Source: Profundibacter amoris (GTDB lineage Bacteria; Pseudomonadota; Alphaproteobacteria; Rhodobacterales; Rhodobacteraceae). Taken from it: a stretch of DNA of 64,000 nt. The notes beneath the pieces were generated by a model, which saw only the letters and a list, made by a program, of their open reading frames with translations, was not told where the DNA came from and ran no database searches. Below are positions 18,868 through 28,001 of the stretch, one piece after another. The DNA is taken from NCBI RefSeq assembly GCF_003544895.1, contig NZ_CP032125.1, forward strand, positions 62,001 to 126,000, read 5' to 3'. How positions within the stretch are numbered: the first letter of the stretch is position 1; each line of letters starts with the position of its first letter. Made by a program: the position numbers and the translations under genes.

Positions 18868-19839
18868 TTAATATGCTGCTTCGAGCCAGTCAGGCCGTGT
18901 AACAACGTCAAAATCCGGAAAGCTCGTTGCGATATCGGCCAAAATCCTTGATGATTGATTGCAGATCCAATGGTGCACATCCTCTGCAAGCTGCAAATTA
19001 TGTGAGTTGGGATTTGTCACCATGCAGTAGTTCTTATTTGTTTTCAGTGTCCTGGGCAGCGCGGGTATCAATAACCCCTCTCGCAGTAAATAACTGCAGG
19101 ACGTTACATAGCCGAGCGCCGCACCGCGTCCGTTCAATGCCGTTTGCAAAACAACTGAGTAATCCGGCACACGGATTTCTGGCAGGGAGGTGTTGAGAGA
19201 TTGACCCGTAGCGTTAAGGAAATTTCGCCACGAAATTCTTGGGCTATCTAGTTTGACCAATGAATGCGCACCACCGGCAAGAGGCGCATCAAGCATCCCG
19301 TTTTTCTTAATATACCCGGGTGATGCAACAGCCACGAGCCATTCGGGCGCGAAGGGTACGGCATGATCCTCTGATGCTACATTTGTTTCAAGGCGCAGGC
19401 CCAGATCGCAACTCCCCAAGGCGCCGGTTACCTCGCCGCCAGTCAATTGATAGTTCAGCGTGACATCGGGAAAATCGCGGCGGAACTCGGGCATTTGGGG
19501 GATCAGCCAATGAGCGGCGAAAGATGTCGAAAGTGACAGCGTCAGTACATTTTTCTGTGCAATGTTGTGTGAAATCTGATCAATTGCGACCTCGATCGCG
19601 GCAAACGATAGATGGAGCGCGCGATAAAGGGTTTCCCCGTCCGATGTTAACATTAGCCCCGACTTTTCACGCAAAAACAGCCGTGTTCCCAGATGCGTTT
19701 CCAACGCTGCTATGTTTTTGCTGATCGCCGGCTGGGTCACGTTAAGAAGAGCACCGGCGTCGGTAAAGTTTAGCGTCCGCGCGGCACTTTCAAAGGCAAA
19801 CAGGGACTGGGCAGATGGCAGTTTTTTCCGTAAGGTCAT
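18868..19839 (-). CDS. LysR-family regulator, GcvA-like
   Basis: A 323-residue LTTR with HTH residues SLFAFESAARTLNFTDAGAL, NVTQPAISKNIAALE and LFLREKSGLMLTSDGE. The opening KLPSAQSLFAFESAARTLNFT resembles the GcvA/glycine-cleavage-type subgroup. It is divergent from the mttB-like gene, with 101 bases between, and so is the likely regulator of the methyltransferase-oxidoreductase-transporter cluster. The intergenic space holds GTTATCC (19848-19854) and GGATAAC (19908-19914), a possible distant dyad. Confidence 0.9.
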   Translation of the reverse strand: MTLRKKLPSAQSLFAFESAARTLNFTDAGALLNVTQPAISKNIAALETHLGTRLFLREKSGLMLTSDGETLYRALHLSFAAIEVAIDQISHNIAQKNVLTLSLSTSFAAHWLIPQMPEFRRDFPDVTLNYQLTGGEVTGALGSCDLGLRLETNVASEDHAVPFAPEWLVAVASPGYIKKNGMLDAPLAGGAHSLVKLDSPRISWRNFLNATGQSLNTSLPEIRVPDYSVVLQTALNGRGAALGYVTSCSYLLREGLLIPALPRTLKTNKNYCMVTNPNSHNLQLAEDVHHWICNQSSRILADIATSFPDFDVVTRPDWLEAAY

Positions 19840-19940
19840 AACTACAAGTTATCCATACCATGAAAATAATCAATATTCTTTTGCACTCGGGCGCATGATC
19901 TATTCCAGGATAACGACTCATCTGCAATTGGATAATCAAA

Positions 19941-21455
19941 TTGACCGAACCTCGCCGCCGCAGGAAAAAGCCCTCTGCTTCGCAAGAAGTCGCGCCGCTG
20001 TTGCCCTACATTACCAGAACAGCACCGGTTTATGACATTCTGAACGAGGAACAGATCACCGCAATCGAGCAGGCCGCCGAGGATATTCTGGAAAAAATCG
20101 GTGTCGAAGTGAGGCATGAGCCAAGCCTGAATCTGTTACGCGAGGCAGGGTGCAAAGTTGAAGGCGAGCGGGTGACGTTCGAGCGTGGATTTTGTCGCAA
20201 GCTGGTGGTGGATAATGCCCCGTCCGAATTTGTGCAACATGCCCGCAACCCGGAAAAGTCGGTCAAAATTGGCGGGGATGCGCTGGTTCTGGTGCCGGTT
20301 TATGGTCCGCCTTTTGTGGCAGCGAGTGACATAGAACGGCGCTATGGCACGCTGGAAGATTTTAACAATTTCGTGCGCTTGGCACATATGAGTTCAGAGA
20401 TGCACCACACGGGCGGCCCTATTTGCGAGCCGACCGACATCCCCGTGCCCAAACGGCATCTGGACATGAACTATGGTCATCTGGCGCTGTCGGATAAATG
20501 CTTTATGGGGGCGGTGACAGCAAAGGATCGCGCCGAAGACACAATGCGGATGTGCGAGATCGTGTTTGGCAAGGAATTTGTCGATAACAACTGTGTCGTC
20601 ACAGCGCTTATCAATCTGAATTCGCCGCTGGTTCTGGACGAAACTATGCTGGACGCCGCGCATGTTTATGCTGCGGCAAATCAGGCCACGGTCATTACCC
20701 CGTTCATGATTGCGGGCGCGTCCAGCCCGACCACAGTTGCAGGCCTTTGCGCACAATCCCTGGCCGAAACGCTTGTGGGCATGGCGATCACCCAGTTGGT
20801 CCGCCCCGGTGCGCCGGTTGTGTTCGGCTTTATGATGCTGGGCATGTCGATGCGTTCGGGCAGCCCGATCCGGTATGATGAAACATGGAAATCCATGTTG
20901 ATTGCCGGACAACTGGCGCGGCGTCTGGGGGTGCCTTATCGCTGCGGAGGATCGTCATCTAATTCCAAACTGCCGGATGCCCAATCTGGTTGGGAAGGGG
21001 CGCTGTATGTCATGTATGCCATGCTGTCCGGCGTGAATTTTCTGATCCATGCCACTGGCACACTCGAGGCCGGTCTGGTGGCGGATTTTGACAAATTCCT
21101 GATTGATTGTGACATGCTGGGCGCGGCCTCGAGGATGATGTCGGGCATTGATACAAGCCCGGATGCCCTGGCGTTCGATGCCATTGCCGAGGTTGGCCCT
21201 GCAGGTAATTTCCTGTCCTGCGCCCATACAATGGCGCGGTATAAAAGCGTTTTCTATCAGCCGTCGAATGCGGATGGGGATTCTTTTGAACAATGGACGG
21301 CCGCTGGTGGGCTGGATGCGGCAGAGCGGGCTACAAAGCGGCGCCATGAAATGCTGGCGGAATACAACGCCCCTGCCCTTGATCCCGAAATTGACGCGGC
21401 ATTGCAGGCCTTCATGGATGAACGCCGCGCCGTATTACCGGATAGTTTCGCATGA
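19941..21455 (+). CDS. trimethylamine methyltransferase (MttB) family protein, non-pyrrolysine
   Basis: The 504-residue protein is an MttB-superfamily member: these TIM-barrel enzymes move a methyl group from a quaternary or tertiary amine to a corrinoid protein. Typical blocks are IGVEVRHEPSLNLLREAGC, LVPVYGPPFVAASD, MHHTGGPICEPTDIP, ATVITPFMIAGASSPTTVAG and PYRCGGSSSNSKLPDAQSG. The frame has no internal amber codon, so it belongs to the non-pyrrolysine branch (as the glycine-betaine and proline-betaine enzymes do). The start appears to be TTG at 19941 with a poor ribosome site. The next gene overlaps it (ATGA). The substrate is not fixed by sequence. Confidence 0.88.
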   Translation: MTEPRRRRKKPSASQEVAPLLPYITRTAPVYDILNEEQITAIEQAAEDILEKIGVEVRHEPSLNLLREAGCKVEGERVTFERGFCRKLVVDNAPSEFVQHARNPEKSVKIGGDALVLVPVYGPPFVAASDIERRYGTLEDFNNFVRLAHMSSEMHHTGGPICEPTDIPVPKRHLDMNYGHLALSDKCFMGAVTAKDRAEDTMRMCEIVFGKEFVDNNCVVTALINLNSPLVLDETMLDAAHVYAAANQATVITPFMIAGASSPTTVAGLCAQSLAETLVGMAITQLVRPGAPVVFGFMMLGMSMRSGSPIRYDETWKSMLIAGQLARRLGVPYRCGGSSSNSKLPDAQSGWEGALYVMYAMLSGVNFLIHATGTLEAGLVADFDKFLIDCDMLGAASRMMSGIDTSPDALAFDAIAEVGPAGNFLSCAHTMARYKSVFYQPSNADGDSFEQWTAAGGLDAAERATKRRHEMLAEYNAPALDPEIDAALQAFMDERRAVLPDSFA

Positions 21456-23494
21456 AGGATATGATGGAACAAAAAACTACAACCAAAGATCCTCTGTTGC
21501 AGCCTCTTACGATCCGCGGGTTGACGTTGAAGAACCGTGTGATGAGCACCTCGCATGCGTCCGGTATGGACGACGACAACATGCCCGCCCTGCGCTACCA
21601 ACGCTATCACGAGGAAAAGGCCAAGGGCGGTCTGGCGCTGACAATGTTTGGCGGGTCTTCCAACATTGCGCCGGATTCACCATCGGTGTTTCGGCAACTG
21701 AATGCGGGGACGGATGCAATCATTCCCCATTTTCAAGAGTTTTCAGAACGTATTCACCAACATGGCACGGCCCTGATGTGCCAGATTACCCATATGGGGC
21801 GGCGTGGGGATGCGCAGGCGGAACACTGGCTGCCGACCATCGCACCCTCACCGGTGCGCGAGGATTTGCACCGGAATTTCCCACGCGAAATGGATCAATA
21901 CGATATTGACCGCGTGGTTGCTGCCTTCGGTCAGGCGGCACGGCGCTGCGTCGAGGGCGGGCTGGACGGATTGGAAACGCTGGCGGGTGGCCATCTGATC
22001 GGGCAATTCTTTTCGCCAAAGACCAATCTTCGCAGCGATGGTTACGGCGGCAGCGTTGAAAACCGCACGCGGTTCGCGCTGATGGTCCATGAAGAAATAC
22101 GCCGCCAAACGGGCGATGATTTTGTGGTCGGTATGCGCCTGACACTGGATGAGGGCGAAGGCGGTTTACGATTTGACGAGGTCATGCAGATCGCGGAAAT
22201 CCTCAAACGTGAAGGGGCGATTGATTTCTTTAACTGCATGGTTGGCCGCATGGATACCGAGATCACGCTGGTCGAGGAAAACATGCCGGGGATGAGCCGC
22301 CCGCTGGCCCCATACCTTGATAAAGTAGGTGAGTTCCGCCGCGAAATCGGTGTGCCGATATTCCATGCCGCCCGCGTGACAGATGTGGCCAACGCGCGCC
22401 ATGCGGTGCGCGAGGGCGTGCTGGACATGGTCGCCATGACCCGCGCCCATATTGCCGACCCGCAGATCGTCAACAAGATCATGCGCGGCGAAGAGGACCG
22501 TATTCGTCCCTGCATTGGTGCGTCGCACTGTATCCACAAGAAAATCCATTGCATTCATAACCCCGCCTCTGGCCGCGAAACCCTGTTGCCAATGGAGGTG
22601 CCTGTCAGCGCCGCACCCGGCAAAAAGGTGGTGGTGGTTGGCGGTGGCCCCGCCGGAATGGAGGCCGCGCGGGTGGCGGCCGAGCGCGGGCACAAAGTGG
22701 TTTTGTTTGAAGCCGCGCCAAAGCTGGGCGGGCAAATCCAGTTGGCTGCGAAAACCACATGGCGCAAGGATTTGATCCAGATTGTTGATTGGCGCGAGGC
22801 CGAGTTGGACAAACTAGGCGTTGATGTGCGCTGTAATATCTATGCCGAGGCTGCGGATGTTCTGGCGGAAAATCCGGATCATGTATTTGTGTCAACCGGC
22901 GGGATGCCGGCAGGGCAAACCCTGCCGGGTGCGGATCTGATTGTCAGCAGTTGGGATATTCTGTCTGGCGATGTGCGGGTCGAACAAGATGTTTTAATAT
23001 GCGATCATACGGGTCGCCATGAAGCCGTGGCAACGGCTGACCTGTTATCCTCCAAGGGTCACAAGGTGACTCTGACTACCATCGATGCCCACGCGGCAAC
23101 CGAGATGGGCTATACCGACCGGATTGTTTTCCACAAACGTCTGGCGGCGCAAGGCGTTACAACACTTGCATATCTTAAACTTGGCGCTCTGCGCAAAGAG
23201 GGCAACCGTCTGGTGGCGACTTTGACCCACGAGCTGACGGGACAAACACAAGAGATCATCACCGATCAGGTCGTGCTGGAAACCGGTACGGACCCGATGG
23301 CAGACGTGTTTTTCGAGCTGCGTGACGGCGCTGCCAACAAAGGGATCAGTGATGTCGATGCGATGGCCAACTGGTCGCCACAACCACAAACCTACACACA
23401 GGGATATACGCTGCATCGGCTGGGCGACGCGGTGACCTCGCGCACCATCCATTCCGCGCTGTTGGAGGCCTACCGTTTGGCTATCCACCTATGA
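21452..23494 (+). CDS. two-domain FMN/FAD oxidoreductase of the OYE/dienoyl-CoA reductase/TMADH family
   Basis: A 680-residue fusion: residues about 12-375 form an Old-Yellow-Enzyme-type FMN barrel (TLKNRVMSTSHASGM, CQITHMGRRGD, GGHLIGQFFSPKTNLRSDGY, then GGSVENRTRFAL), and about 390-680 a pyridine-nucleotide-disulfide-type FAD domain (VVVVGGGPAGMEAA at 393-406). Family members include trimethylamine dehydrogenase, 2,4-dienoyl-CoA reductase and N-methylproline demethylase; the last fits best beside mttB. There is no Cys at the TMADH flavin-attachment position (A36), so FMN should be non-covalent. The Fe-S region has only C354, C360 and C367, with Ala at 357 where the second cysteine is expected. 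Likely role: oxidative removal of an N-methyl group. Confidence 0.87.
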   Translation: MKDMMEQKTTTKDPLLQPLTIRGLTLKNRVMSTSHASGMDDDNMPALRYQRYHEEKAKGGLALTMFGGSSNIAPDSPSVFRQLNAGTDAIIPHFQEFSERIHQHGTALMCQITHMGRRGDAQAEHWLPTIAPSPVREDLHRNFPREMDQYDIDRVVAAFGQAARRCVEGGLDGLETLAGGHLIGQFFSPKTNLRSDGYGGSVENRTRFALMVHEEIRRQTGDDFVVGMRLTLDEGEGGLRFDEVMQIAEILKREGAIDFFNCMVGRMDTEITLVEENMPGMSRPLAPYLDKVGEFRREIGVPIFHAARVTDVANARHAVREGVLDMVAMTRAHIADPQIVNKIMRGEEDRIRPCIGASHCIHKKIHCIHNPASGRETLLPMEVPVSAAPGKKVVVVGGGPAGMEAARVAAERGHKVVLFEAAPKLGGQIQLAAKTTWRKDLIQIVDWREAELDKLGVDVRCNIYAEAADVLAENPDHVFVSTGGMPAGQTLPGADLIVSSWDILSGDVRVEQDVLICDHTGRHEAVATADLLSSKGHKVTLTTIDAHAATEMGYTDRIVFHKRLAAQGVTTLAYLKLGALRKEGNRLVATLTHELTGQTQEIITDQVVLETGTDPMADVFFELRDGAANKGISDVDAMANWSPQPQTYTQGYTLHRLGDAVTSRTIHSALLEAYRLAIHL

Positions 23495-23574
23495 GATTGA
23501 AAACCAGATACCGGAAATTCCGGAAAAACCGCGCCAAACCAGATTTGGCAATAAACCAACCAAGGGAGAAAACT

Positions 23575-24408
23575 ATGAAACTGAACAGAAGAATATTTAC
23601 ACTGACCGCTACAGCGGCTTTGGCAATATCCACCAGCATGTCATTTGCGGGTGAAGCGCTTGACCGCGTCATGGCGGCAGGTGTTTTGAAAGTCGCCACT
23701 GACGCAAACTGGGCGCCGCAATCGTTCATCAATGACGACAATAAAATGGATGGCTTCGATGTGGATGTGGCCCGCGAGATTGCAAAACGTCTGGGCGTTG
23801 ATGTCGAATTTGTAACGCCTTCATGGGATGTTATCACTGCTGGCCGCTGGAATGGCCGCTGGGACCTGTCTGTCGGGTCAATGACACCGACCAAAAAACG
23901 CGCCGAAGTGCTGGCTTTTCCGGCTGTGTATTACTACACACCCGCGTCTATCGCCGTGCACAAAGACAGCCCTTACCAAAAGATATCCGACCTGAATGGC
24001 AAGGCCGTTGGCGCGGGCACAGCAACGACGTTCGAACTGTACCTGCAACATGATCTGCAAATTGATGCCGAAGGTGTGCCACCTTTCGAGTATCAGCTAA
24101 CAGCTGAAAACAAATCCTACAAAGACAGCACTGCTGCGATGGACGACCTGCGCCTGGGTGATGGTGTTCGCTTGAACGGCATGGTTGGATCTTTGCCAGC
24201 AATCCTTTCGGCAATAAAGGCGAACTATCCGCTACGGGTGCTGGGCGAGCCGGTATTCTACGAACCGCTGGCGCTGGCAATTGATCTGGGGGATGCGGAA
24301 TTCAACGACAAACTGGCCGGATTTGTGGCTGATATGAAGACTGATGGAACGCTTACCGACCTATCCATGAAATGGTACGGCGTCGATTACACCTCTACTG
24401 CCGAATAA
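23575..24408 (+). CDS. ABC transporter substrate-binding protein, polar amino-acid type (family 3)
   Basis: The frame opens at 23491, but the ATG at 23575 behind AAGGGAGAA gives a signal peptide (MKLNRRIFTLTATAALAIST) and 277 residues. The family-3 binding fold is seen in LKVATDANWAPQSFIND, MDGFDVDVAREIAKRLG, WNGRWDLSVGSMTPTKKRAE and FPAVYYYTPASIAVH. It should bind an amino-acid-like ligand, here perhaps the N-methylated substrate of the neighbouring enzymes. A long perfect hairpin follows the stop codon. Confidence 0.9.
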   Translation: MKLNRRIFTLTATAALAISTSMSFAGEALDRVMAAGVLKVATDANWAPQSFINDDNKMDGFDVDVAREIAKRLGVDVEFVTPSWDVITAGRWNGRWDLSVGSMTPTKKRAEVLAFPAVYYYTPASIAVHKDSPYQKISDLNGKAVGAGTATTFELYLQHDLQIDAEGVPPFEYQLTAENKSYKDSTAAMDDLRLGDGVRLNGMVGSLPAILSAIKANYPLRVLGEPVFYEPLALAIDLGDAEFNDKLAGFVADMKTDGTLTDLSMKWYGVDYTSTAE

Positions 24409-24432
24409 CTATCTCGCGATGTTTTGAAATAT

Positions 24433-24462
24433 AATCCGGCCCAATCAGGTTTGGGCCGGATT
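24433..24462 (+). terminator. perfect 12-bp intercistronic hairpin after the binding-protein gene
   Basis: AATCCGGCCCAA (24433-24444) is fully complementary to TTGGGCCGGATT (24451-24462) around TCAGGT. There is no T-run, so it more likely protects the upstream mRNA end than ends transcription completely. Confidence 0.65.
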
Positions 24463-24481
24463 GCGACACAGGGGAGAGAAC

Positions 24482-25453
24482 ATGCTATTTGCAGATACAG
24501 TGGTGGCCGATCCAGCAGTCCACAAGCCAAAAGTCATGGCGATTATTTTCATAATCGGCTTTGTCATATTCAGCCTTATGGGATTGAATGATACCATCTT
24601 TGGCGAGTTCCTGCGCCCGGCGATTGGCGAGCCAACGGAATCCGGCCTGCTCGGAAATTTAGCCATCGGTATGGTTATATCGATGATATTCACCGCAAAC
24701 ATTATTTTGATCGGTTTTTTGCCATTTCGGCTGCAGGTCCTTATTGTCTGGTTTGAGTTGCTCCTGTTGTTTTTGACGTTCTTTTACAGCTTCGGGCTGG
24801 ATTTTGCCTTCATCCGCTCCAAAGTCTGGTTCATGATCTCGCAAGGCGTGTTCACCACGCTTTACATATCGGCGATATCCATCACCCTCGCCTCGATCGT
24901 GGCTATTTTCGGGGCTGTGGCCAAACTGTCGTCGAACGGGTTCGCCTATGCGATTGCAAGTTTTTACACATCGTTTTTTCGCGGTCTTCCGCTGTTGATG
25001 CAGGTCTATCTGATTTATCTGGGCCTGCCACAACTGGGCTATGTCATCGACGCGGTTCCAGCAGGCATTCTGGCGCTGACCCTGTGTTACGGCGCCTATA
25101 TGACCGAAATTTTTCGCGCCGGCATCCAGTCGATCAACAAGGGACAGTGGGAAGCGTCGCGCTCCATGGGCTTTAAGTTCGGGCTGACCATGCGTCGCAT
25201 CATCCTGCCCCAAGCCATGCCTTTGATTATTCCCCCCACCGGAAACCAGTTTATCGCGATGCTCAAAGACAGCTCGTTGGTGTCGGTCATCGGGGTTTGG
25301 GAATTGATGTTTCTGGCGCGTACCTTGGGCAATAAGGATTTCAAACATATGGAAATGCTGATCACCGCCGCGCTGATTTACTGGTGTCTGACGATGGTTC
25401 TGGAAGTAATCCAGAGCCGCATTGAACGCCACTATCGCACCATAAGCCATTAA
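24482..25453 (+). CDS. ABC transporter permease, polar amino-acid type
   Basis: The ATG at 24482 follows GGGGAGAGAA and gives 323 residues; an upstream in-frame start at 24461 lies inside the hairpin. Several hydrophobic N-terminal segments (about 18-36, 62-84, 88-108) precede the HisM/GlnP-type permease domain, with the cytoplasmic EAA loop [21 protein letters not shown] near residue 215. Only one permease gene is present, so a homodimer is expected. It ends 11 bases before the ATPase gene. Confidence 0.92.
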   Translation: MLFADTVVADPAVHKPKVMAIIFIIGFVIFSLMGLNDTIFGEFLRPAIGEPTESGLLGNLAIGMVISMIFTANIILIGFLPFRLQVLIVWFELLLLFLTFFYSFGLDFAFIRSKVWFMISQGVFTTLYISAISITLASIVAIFGAVAKLSSNGFAYAIASFYTSFFRGLPLLMQVYLIYLGLPQLGYVIDAVPAGILALTLCYGAYMTEIFRAGIQSINKGQWEASRSMGFKFGLTMRRIILPQAMPLIIPPTGNQFIAMLKDSSLVSVIGVWELMFLARTLGNKDFKHMEMLITAALIYWCLTMVLEVIQSRIERHYRTISH

Positions 25454-25464
25454 GGAGACCGCCC

Positions 25465-26205
25465 ATGTCAGAACCTATTATTCAAATGATCGGTGTCAGC
25501 AAATGGTATGGCAGCTTCAGGGCCCTTACCGACATCGACTTTACCGTGAACAAAGGTGACAAGATCGTGGTTTGCGGGCCGTCCGGCTCTGGTAAATCCA
25601 CCATGATCCGCACCCTGAACTGGTTAGAGGCACATCAGGAAGGCAAGATCATCGTCAATGGCATCGAGATGCACGAAAAGATGAAAAACGTTGACGCGGT
25701 GCGCATGGATATTGGCATGGTGTTCCAGCACTTCAACCTGTTTCCACATATGACGGTCCTGGAAAACCTGATGGCGGGGCCGATGTGGGTGCGGGGTGTT
25801 AAAGAAGATGAAGCGCGCAAAACCGCGATGAAGTTCCTTGATCGCGTGCGCATCCCCGAACAGGCCGAAAAATATCCGGGGCAATTATCTGGCGGCCAGC
25901 AACAACGTGTGGCAAACGCACGTTCATTGTGCATGAAACCCAAAGTGATGCTGTTTGACGAGCCAACCTCGGCGCTTGATCCCGAAATGGTTGCCGAGGT
26001 TCTGGATACTATGATCGAACTGGCCAATGACGGTATGACGATGGTTTGCGTGACCCATGAAATGGGGTTCGCCAAAGCGGTTGCCGACCGCGTTGTGTTC
26101 ATGGATGAAGGCGCGATTCTCGAGGAGAGTGACCCGCACAGCTTTTTCGACAACCCGCAAAACCCACGGACGCAGAACTTCCTTAGCCAGATCCTGCAAC
26201 ATTGA
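25465..26205 (+). CDS. ABC transporter ATP-binding protein, polar amino-acid type
   Basis: A 246-residue GlnQ/HisP-type ATPase: Walker [10 protein letters not shown] at 38-46, Q-loop [10 protein letters not shown], signature LSGGQQQR at 141-148, Walker B VMLFDEP at 161-167 and switch His in VCVTHEMGF. It powers import through the preceding permease. The stretch after the signature reads VANARSL where VAIARAL is usual, a mild variation. Confidence 0.94.
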   Translation: MSEPIIQMIGVSKWYGSFRALTDIDFTVNKGDKIVVCGPSGSGKSTMIRTLNWLEAHQEGKIIVNGIEMHEKMKNVDAVRMDIGMVFQHFNLFPHMTVLENLMAGPMWVRGVKEDEARKTAMKFLDRVRIPEQAEKYPGQLSGGQQQRVANARSLCMKPKVMLFDEPTSALDPEMVAEVLDTMIELANDGMTMVCVTHEMGFAKAVADRVVFMDEGAILEESDPHSFFDNPQNPRTQNFLSQILQH

Positions 26206-26377
26206 ACAATATCATATATTAAGTTGGTGCAGCGATGGCCTTTGCGGCGTGATTTGCACCCAATGTCCGATCTGAGGAAACCGTACCGGATAATGTTTGG
26301 ATAAACTGGACCTGTCACGAAATTGTGCCGCTAAGGGTTTATGTTGTACAGATCGGCAGAACAAGACGGTTTGATGC

Positions 26378-27007
26378 TCAGATCAGTTTATTGCCCACAG
26401 CCGTCGAAACCACTTGTGCCAGTGTTTTGCAGCCCAGTTTCTTTTTGGCAGATCGAACAAGGTTTTTCACCTTGCCCTCGCTAATACGATGTAATTCGGC
26501 GACTTCTTTTTGGCTGGATCCGTTGGCAAAGGCTTTCAATACCAGAATTTCCTCTCTGGTTAGGGAACTGCGATCCTCAATCGTATCCAGAAACTCAACG
26601 AATAGGGTATCGGTAAGATCAAGCTCCTCGTCACTTAATTGCCGGTCAGGGCGACTTATGGAGCACCACGAAAATGTTAAACCTTTGCGACGGGCAAAGA
26701 TTGCTCCGTAATTCAGATCGTATTTCGTTGCTTCTTGTAAAACCCTGCTTTTACTGGTGAAGGCAATTTCCGACCAGCGTTTGTAACCCGTGTGTGTGAG
26801 GGTCCATAGGAATATTGGATCTTTTAGGAAATAACCGCGATCCTGATAGATTGTTTGCCATGCCTTGGGAAAGGAAGTGTCAAAATACTCGGGCCCGCTA
26901 ATTGTGTAATTCAGCGCAAAAACATAGCCGGACGGTGCGATATCCCGCAGAATTTTTATTCGTTCGTTATAGTTAATAATTTTGTCTGGGAGAGGAAGAA
27001 CGTCCAC
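26378..27007 (-). CDS. LuxR-family quorum-sensing regulator
   Basis: A 209-residue protein with an autoinducer-binding N-domain and a GerE-type HTH at the C-terminus (LTREEILVLKAFANGSSQKEV split as LTREEILVLKAFANG and SSQKEVAELHRISEGKVKN). The signal-contact residues of TraR (W57, Y61, D70, P71, W85) are all present at a constant offset of seven: W50, Y54, D63, P64 and W78. It should therefore bind an acyl-homoserine lactone and is not a solo lacking the pocket. The start is GTG at 27007. A luxI gene lies 400 bases away on the other strand with a small gene between. Confidence 0.93.
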   Translation of the reverse strand: MDVLPLPDKIINYNERIKILRDIAPSGYVFALNYTISGPEYFDTSFPKAWQTIYQDRGYFLKDPIFLWTLTHTGYKRWSEIAFTSKSRVLQEATKYDLNYGAIFARRKGLTFSWCSISRPDRQLSDEELDLTDTLFVEFLDTIEDRSSLTREEILVLKAFANGSSQKEVAELHRISEGKVKNLVRSAKKKLGCKTLAQVVSTAVGNKLI

Positions 27008-27040
27008 TGGTTAAGGCCCTTTATTCATTACAATTTGCCC

Positions 27041-27075
27041 TATTGGACGATTACACATGTCTAATTGGACAATTA
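27041..27075. promoter_or_regulatory. tandem repeat operator candidate upstream of luxR and the small gene
   Basis: TATTGGACGATTA (27041-27053) and AATTGGACAATTA (27063-27075) are near-identical copies 22 bases apart, about two helix turns. The second is itself a dyad (TAATTG-GA-CAATTA, 27062-27075). The location between divergent regulator and structural genes suits a lux-box-type site. Confidence 0.55.
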
Positions 27076-27120
27076 TTACAGATAATTCAAGTTTTTCTTT
27101 CTACCAATGCGATAGTGGTT

Positions 27121-27399
27121 ATGCCTGATTTCAACAACCAGCGAGTAGGACCAATGGTCGACACCGAAATGCCAAACACCCTAGTTGCCGAGTTTACCAG
27201 CGATATGCTGCACACACTGGTTGAGTACTTTGACTATTTCGCCTGCGATGAAGGGGTCATCAGCATCGAGGTGAATATGATGGGCATCTGGCTTGAGGAT
27301 CCCAACACAAAAACGAAGAAATTTGTCGGTAAGGCCAGGCTATCGGAGCAGCAAAAGAAAAAGATGCGACAGGCAGAGAAATGTCGCAAGGAACACTAG
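27121..27399 (+). CDS. small protein of unknown function between luxR and luxI
   Basis: The frame is open from a TTG at 27043; the ATG at 27121 gives 92 residues starting MPDFNNQRVGPMVDTE. The protein is acidic in its body (FTSDMLHTLVEYFDYFACDEGVIS) and ends in a lysine-rich tail (KARLSEQQKKKMRQAEK). No export or membrane segment is seen. I do not recognise a family. It ends nine bases before luxI, so it is probably transcribed with it and placed under quorum control. The start is uncertain, with no strong ribosome site for any candidate. Confidence 0.6.
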   Translation: MPDFNNQRVGPMVDTEMPNTLVAEFTSDMLHTLVEYFDYFACDEGVISIEVNMMGIWLEDPNTKTKKFVGKARLSEQQKKKMRQAEKCRKEH

Positions 27400-27407
27400 G
27401 AAATCAG

Positions 27408-27983
27408 ATGAATATTACAGTCGGAAATCTATGTGATCAAAGTGGCATCAATAGTGTTATTAACGGGTTTCTTAAACTTAGGAAGCAGGTGTTCATCGAA
27501 AAGATGGATTGGGAGCTGATCTCGCAGGACCAGATCGAGTATGAGCAGTACGATATGATCACAACAACCTATGTTATCGCCCATGAACAAGGCGAGGTCG
27601 TTGGTGGCGCAAGGCTGGTTAGAACCGATACCATTTTACCAACAACATTTGGCAGGACGCATTATTCATACATGATCCGTGATGCCTATCTGGGCCTGCT
27701 ATCGGGTTTACCCAAAGAGCTATGTTATGACGAGCCGCCGAGAGATCCCAAGATTTGGGAACTGACACGATTTGTGGTTACGGACGGCGCAAGGGTTGGC
27801 GCGGCTATTCTGGAAAAGGTGAATGAATACCTGAAAGAGCAGGGTGCCGATAGCTGTCTGTTTCTGGGCCCACCCGCGTTTATGCGAATGAGCAAAAGCA
27901 TGGGTTATCAACCAAAACCGATGGGAAAAATTGTGGCCAATGAATCCGGAAGGTTTTTGGCATTTTCATGTGATGTTGTTTAG
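27408..27983 (+). CDS. acyl-homoserine-lactone synthase (LuxI family)
   Basis: LuxI enzymes make acyl-homoserine lactones from S-adenosylmethionine and acyl carrier protein. The ATG at 27408 (after TAGGAAATCAG) gives 191 residues. The conserved residues are all seen: R25 and F29 (LRKQVF), W35, D49, R69 (GGARLVRT), E118 and R121 (WELTRFVV). It is cytosolic. The acyl-chain preference cannot be read reliably from sequence. Confidence 0.95.
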   Translation: MNITVGNLCDQSGINSVINGFLKLRKQVFIEKMDWELISQDQIEYEQYDMITTTYVIAHEQGEVVGGARLVRTDTILPTTFGRTHYSYMIRDAYLGLLSGLPKELCYDEPPRDPKIWELTRFVVTDGARVGAAILEKVNEYLKEQGADSCLFLGPPAFMRMSKSMGYQPKPMGKIVANESGRFLAFSCDVV

Positions 27984-28001
27984 TGGTTAAGGATTTTTGA
28001 A

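Noticed and set aside
19941-21455. Pyrrolysine-containing trimethylamine methyltransferase
   Set aside because: The frame has no internal TAG, so it cannot be a pyrrolysine MttB.
26206-26377. Terminator hairpin after the amino-acid ABC ATPase gene (TTGGTGCA...TGCACCCAA)
   Set aside because: The stem is bulged and lacks a T-tract; too weak to list as a feature.
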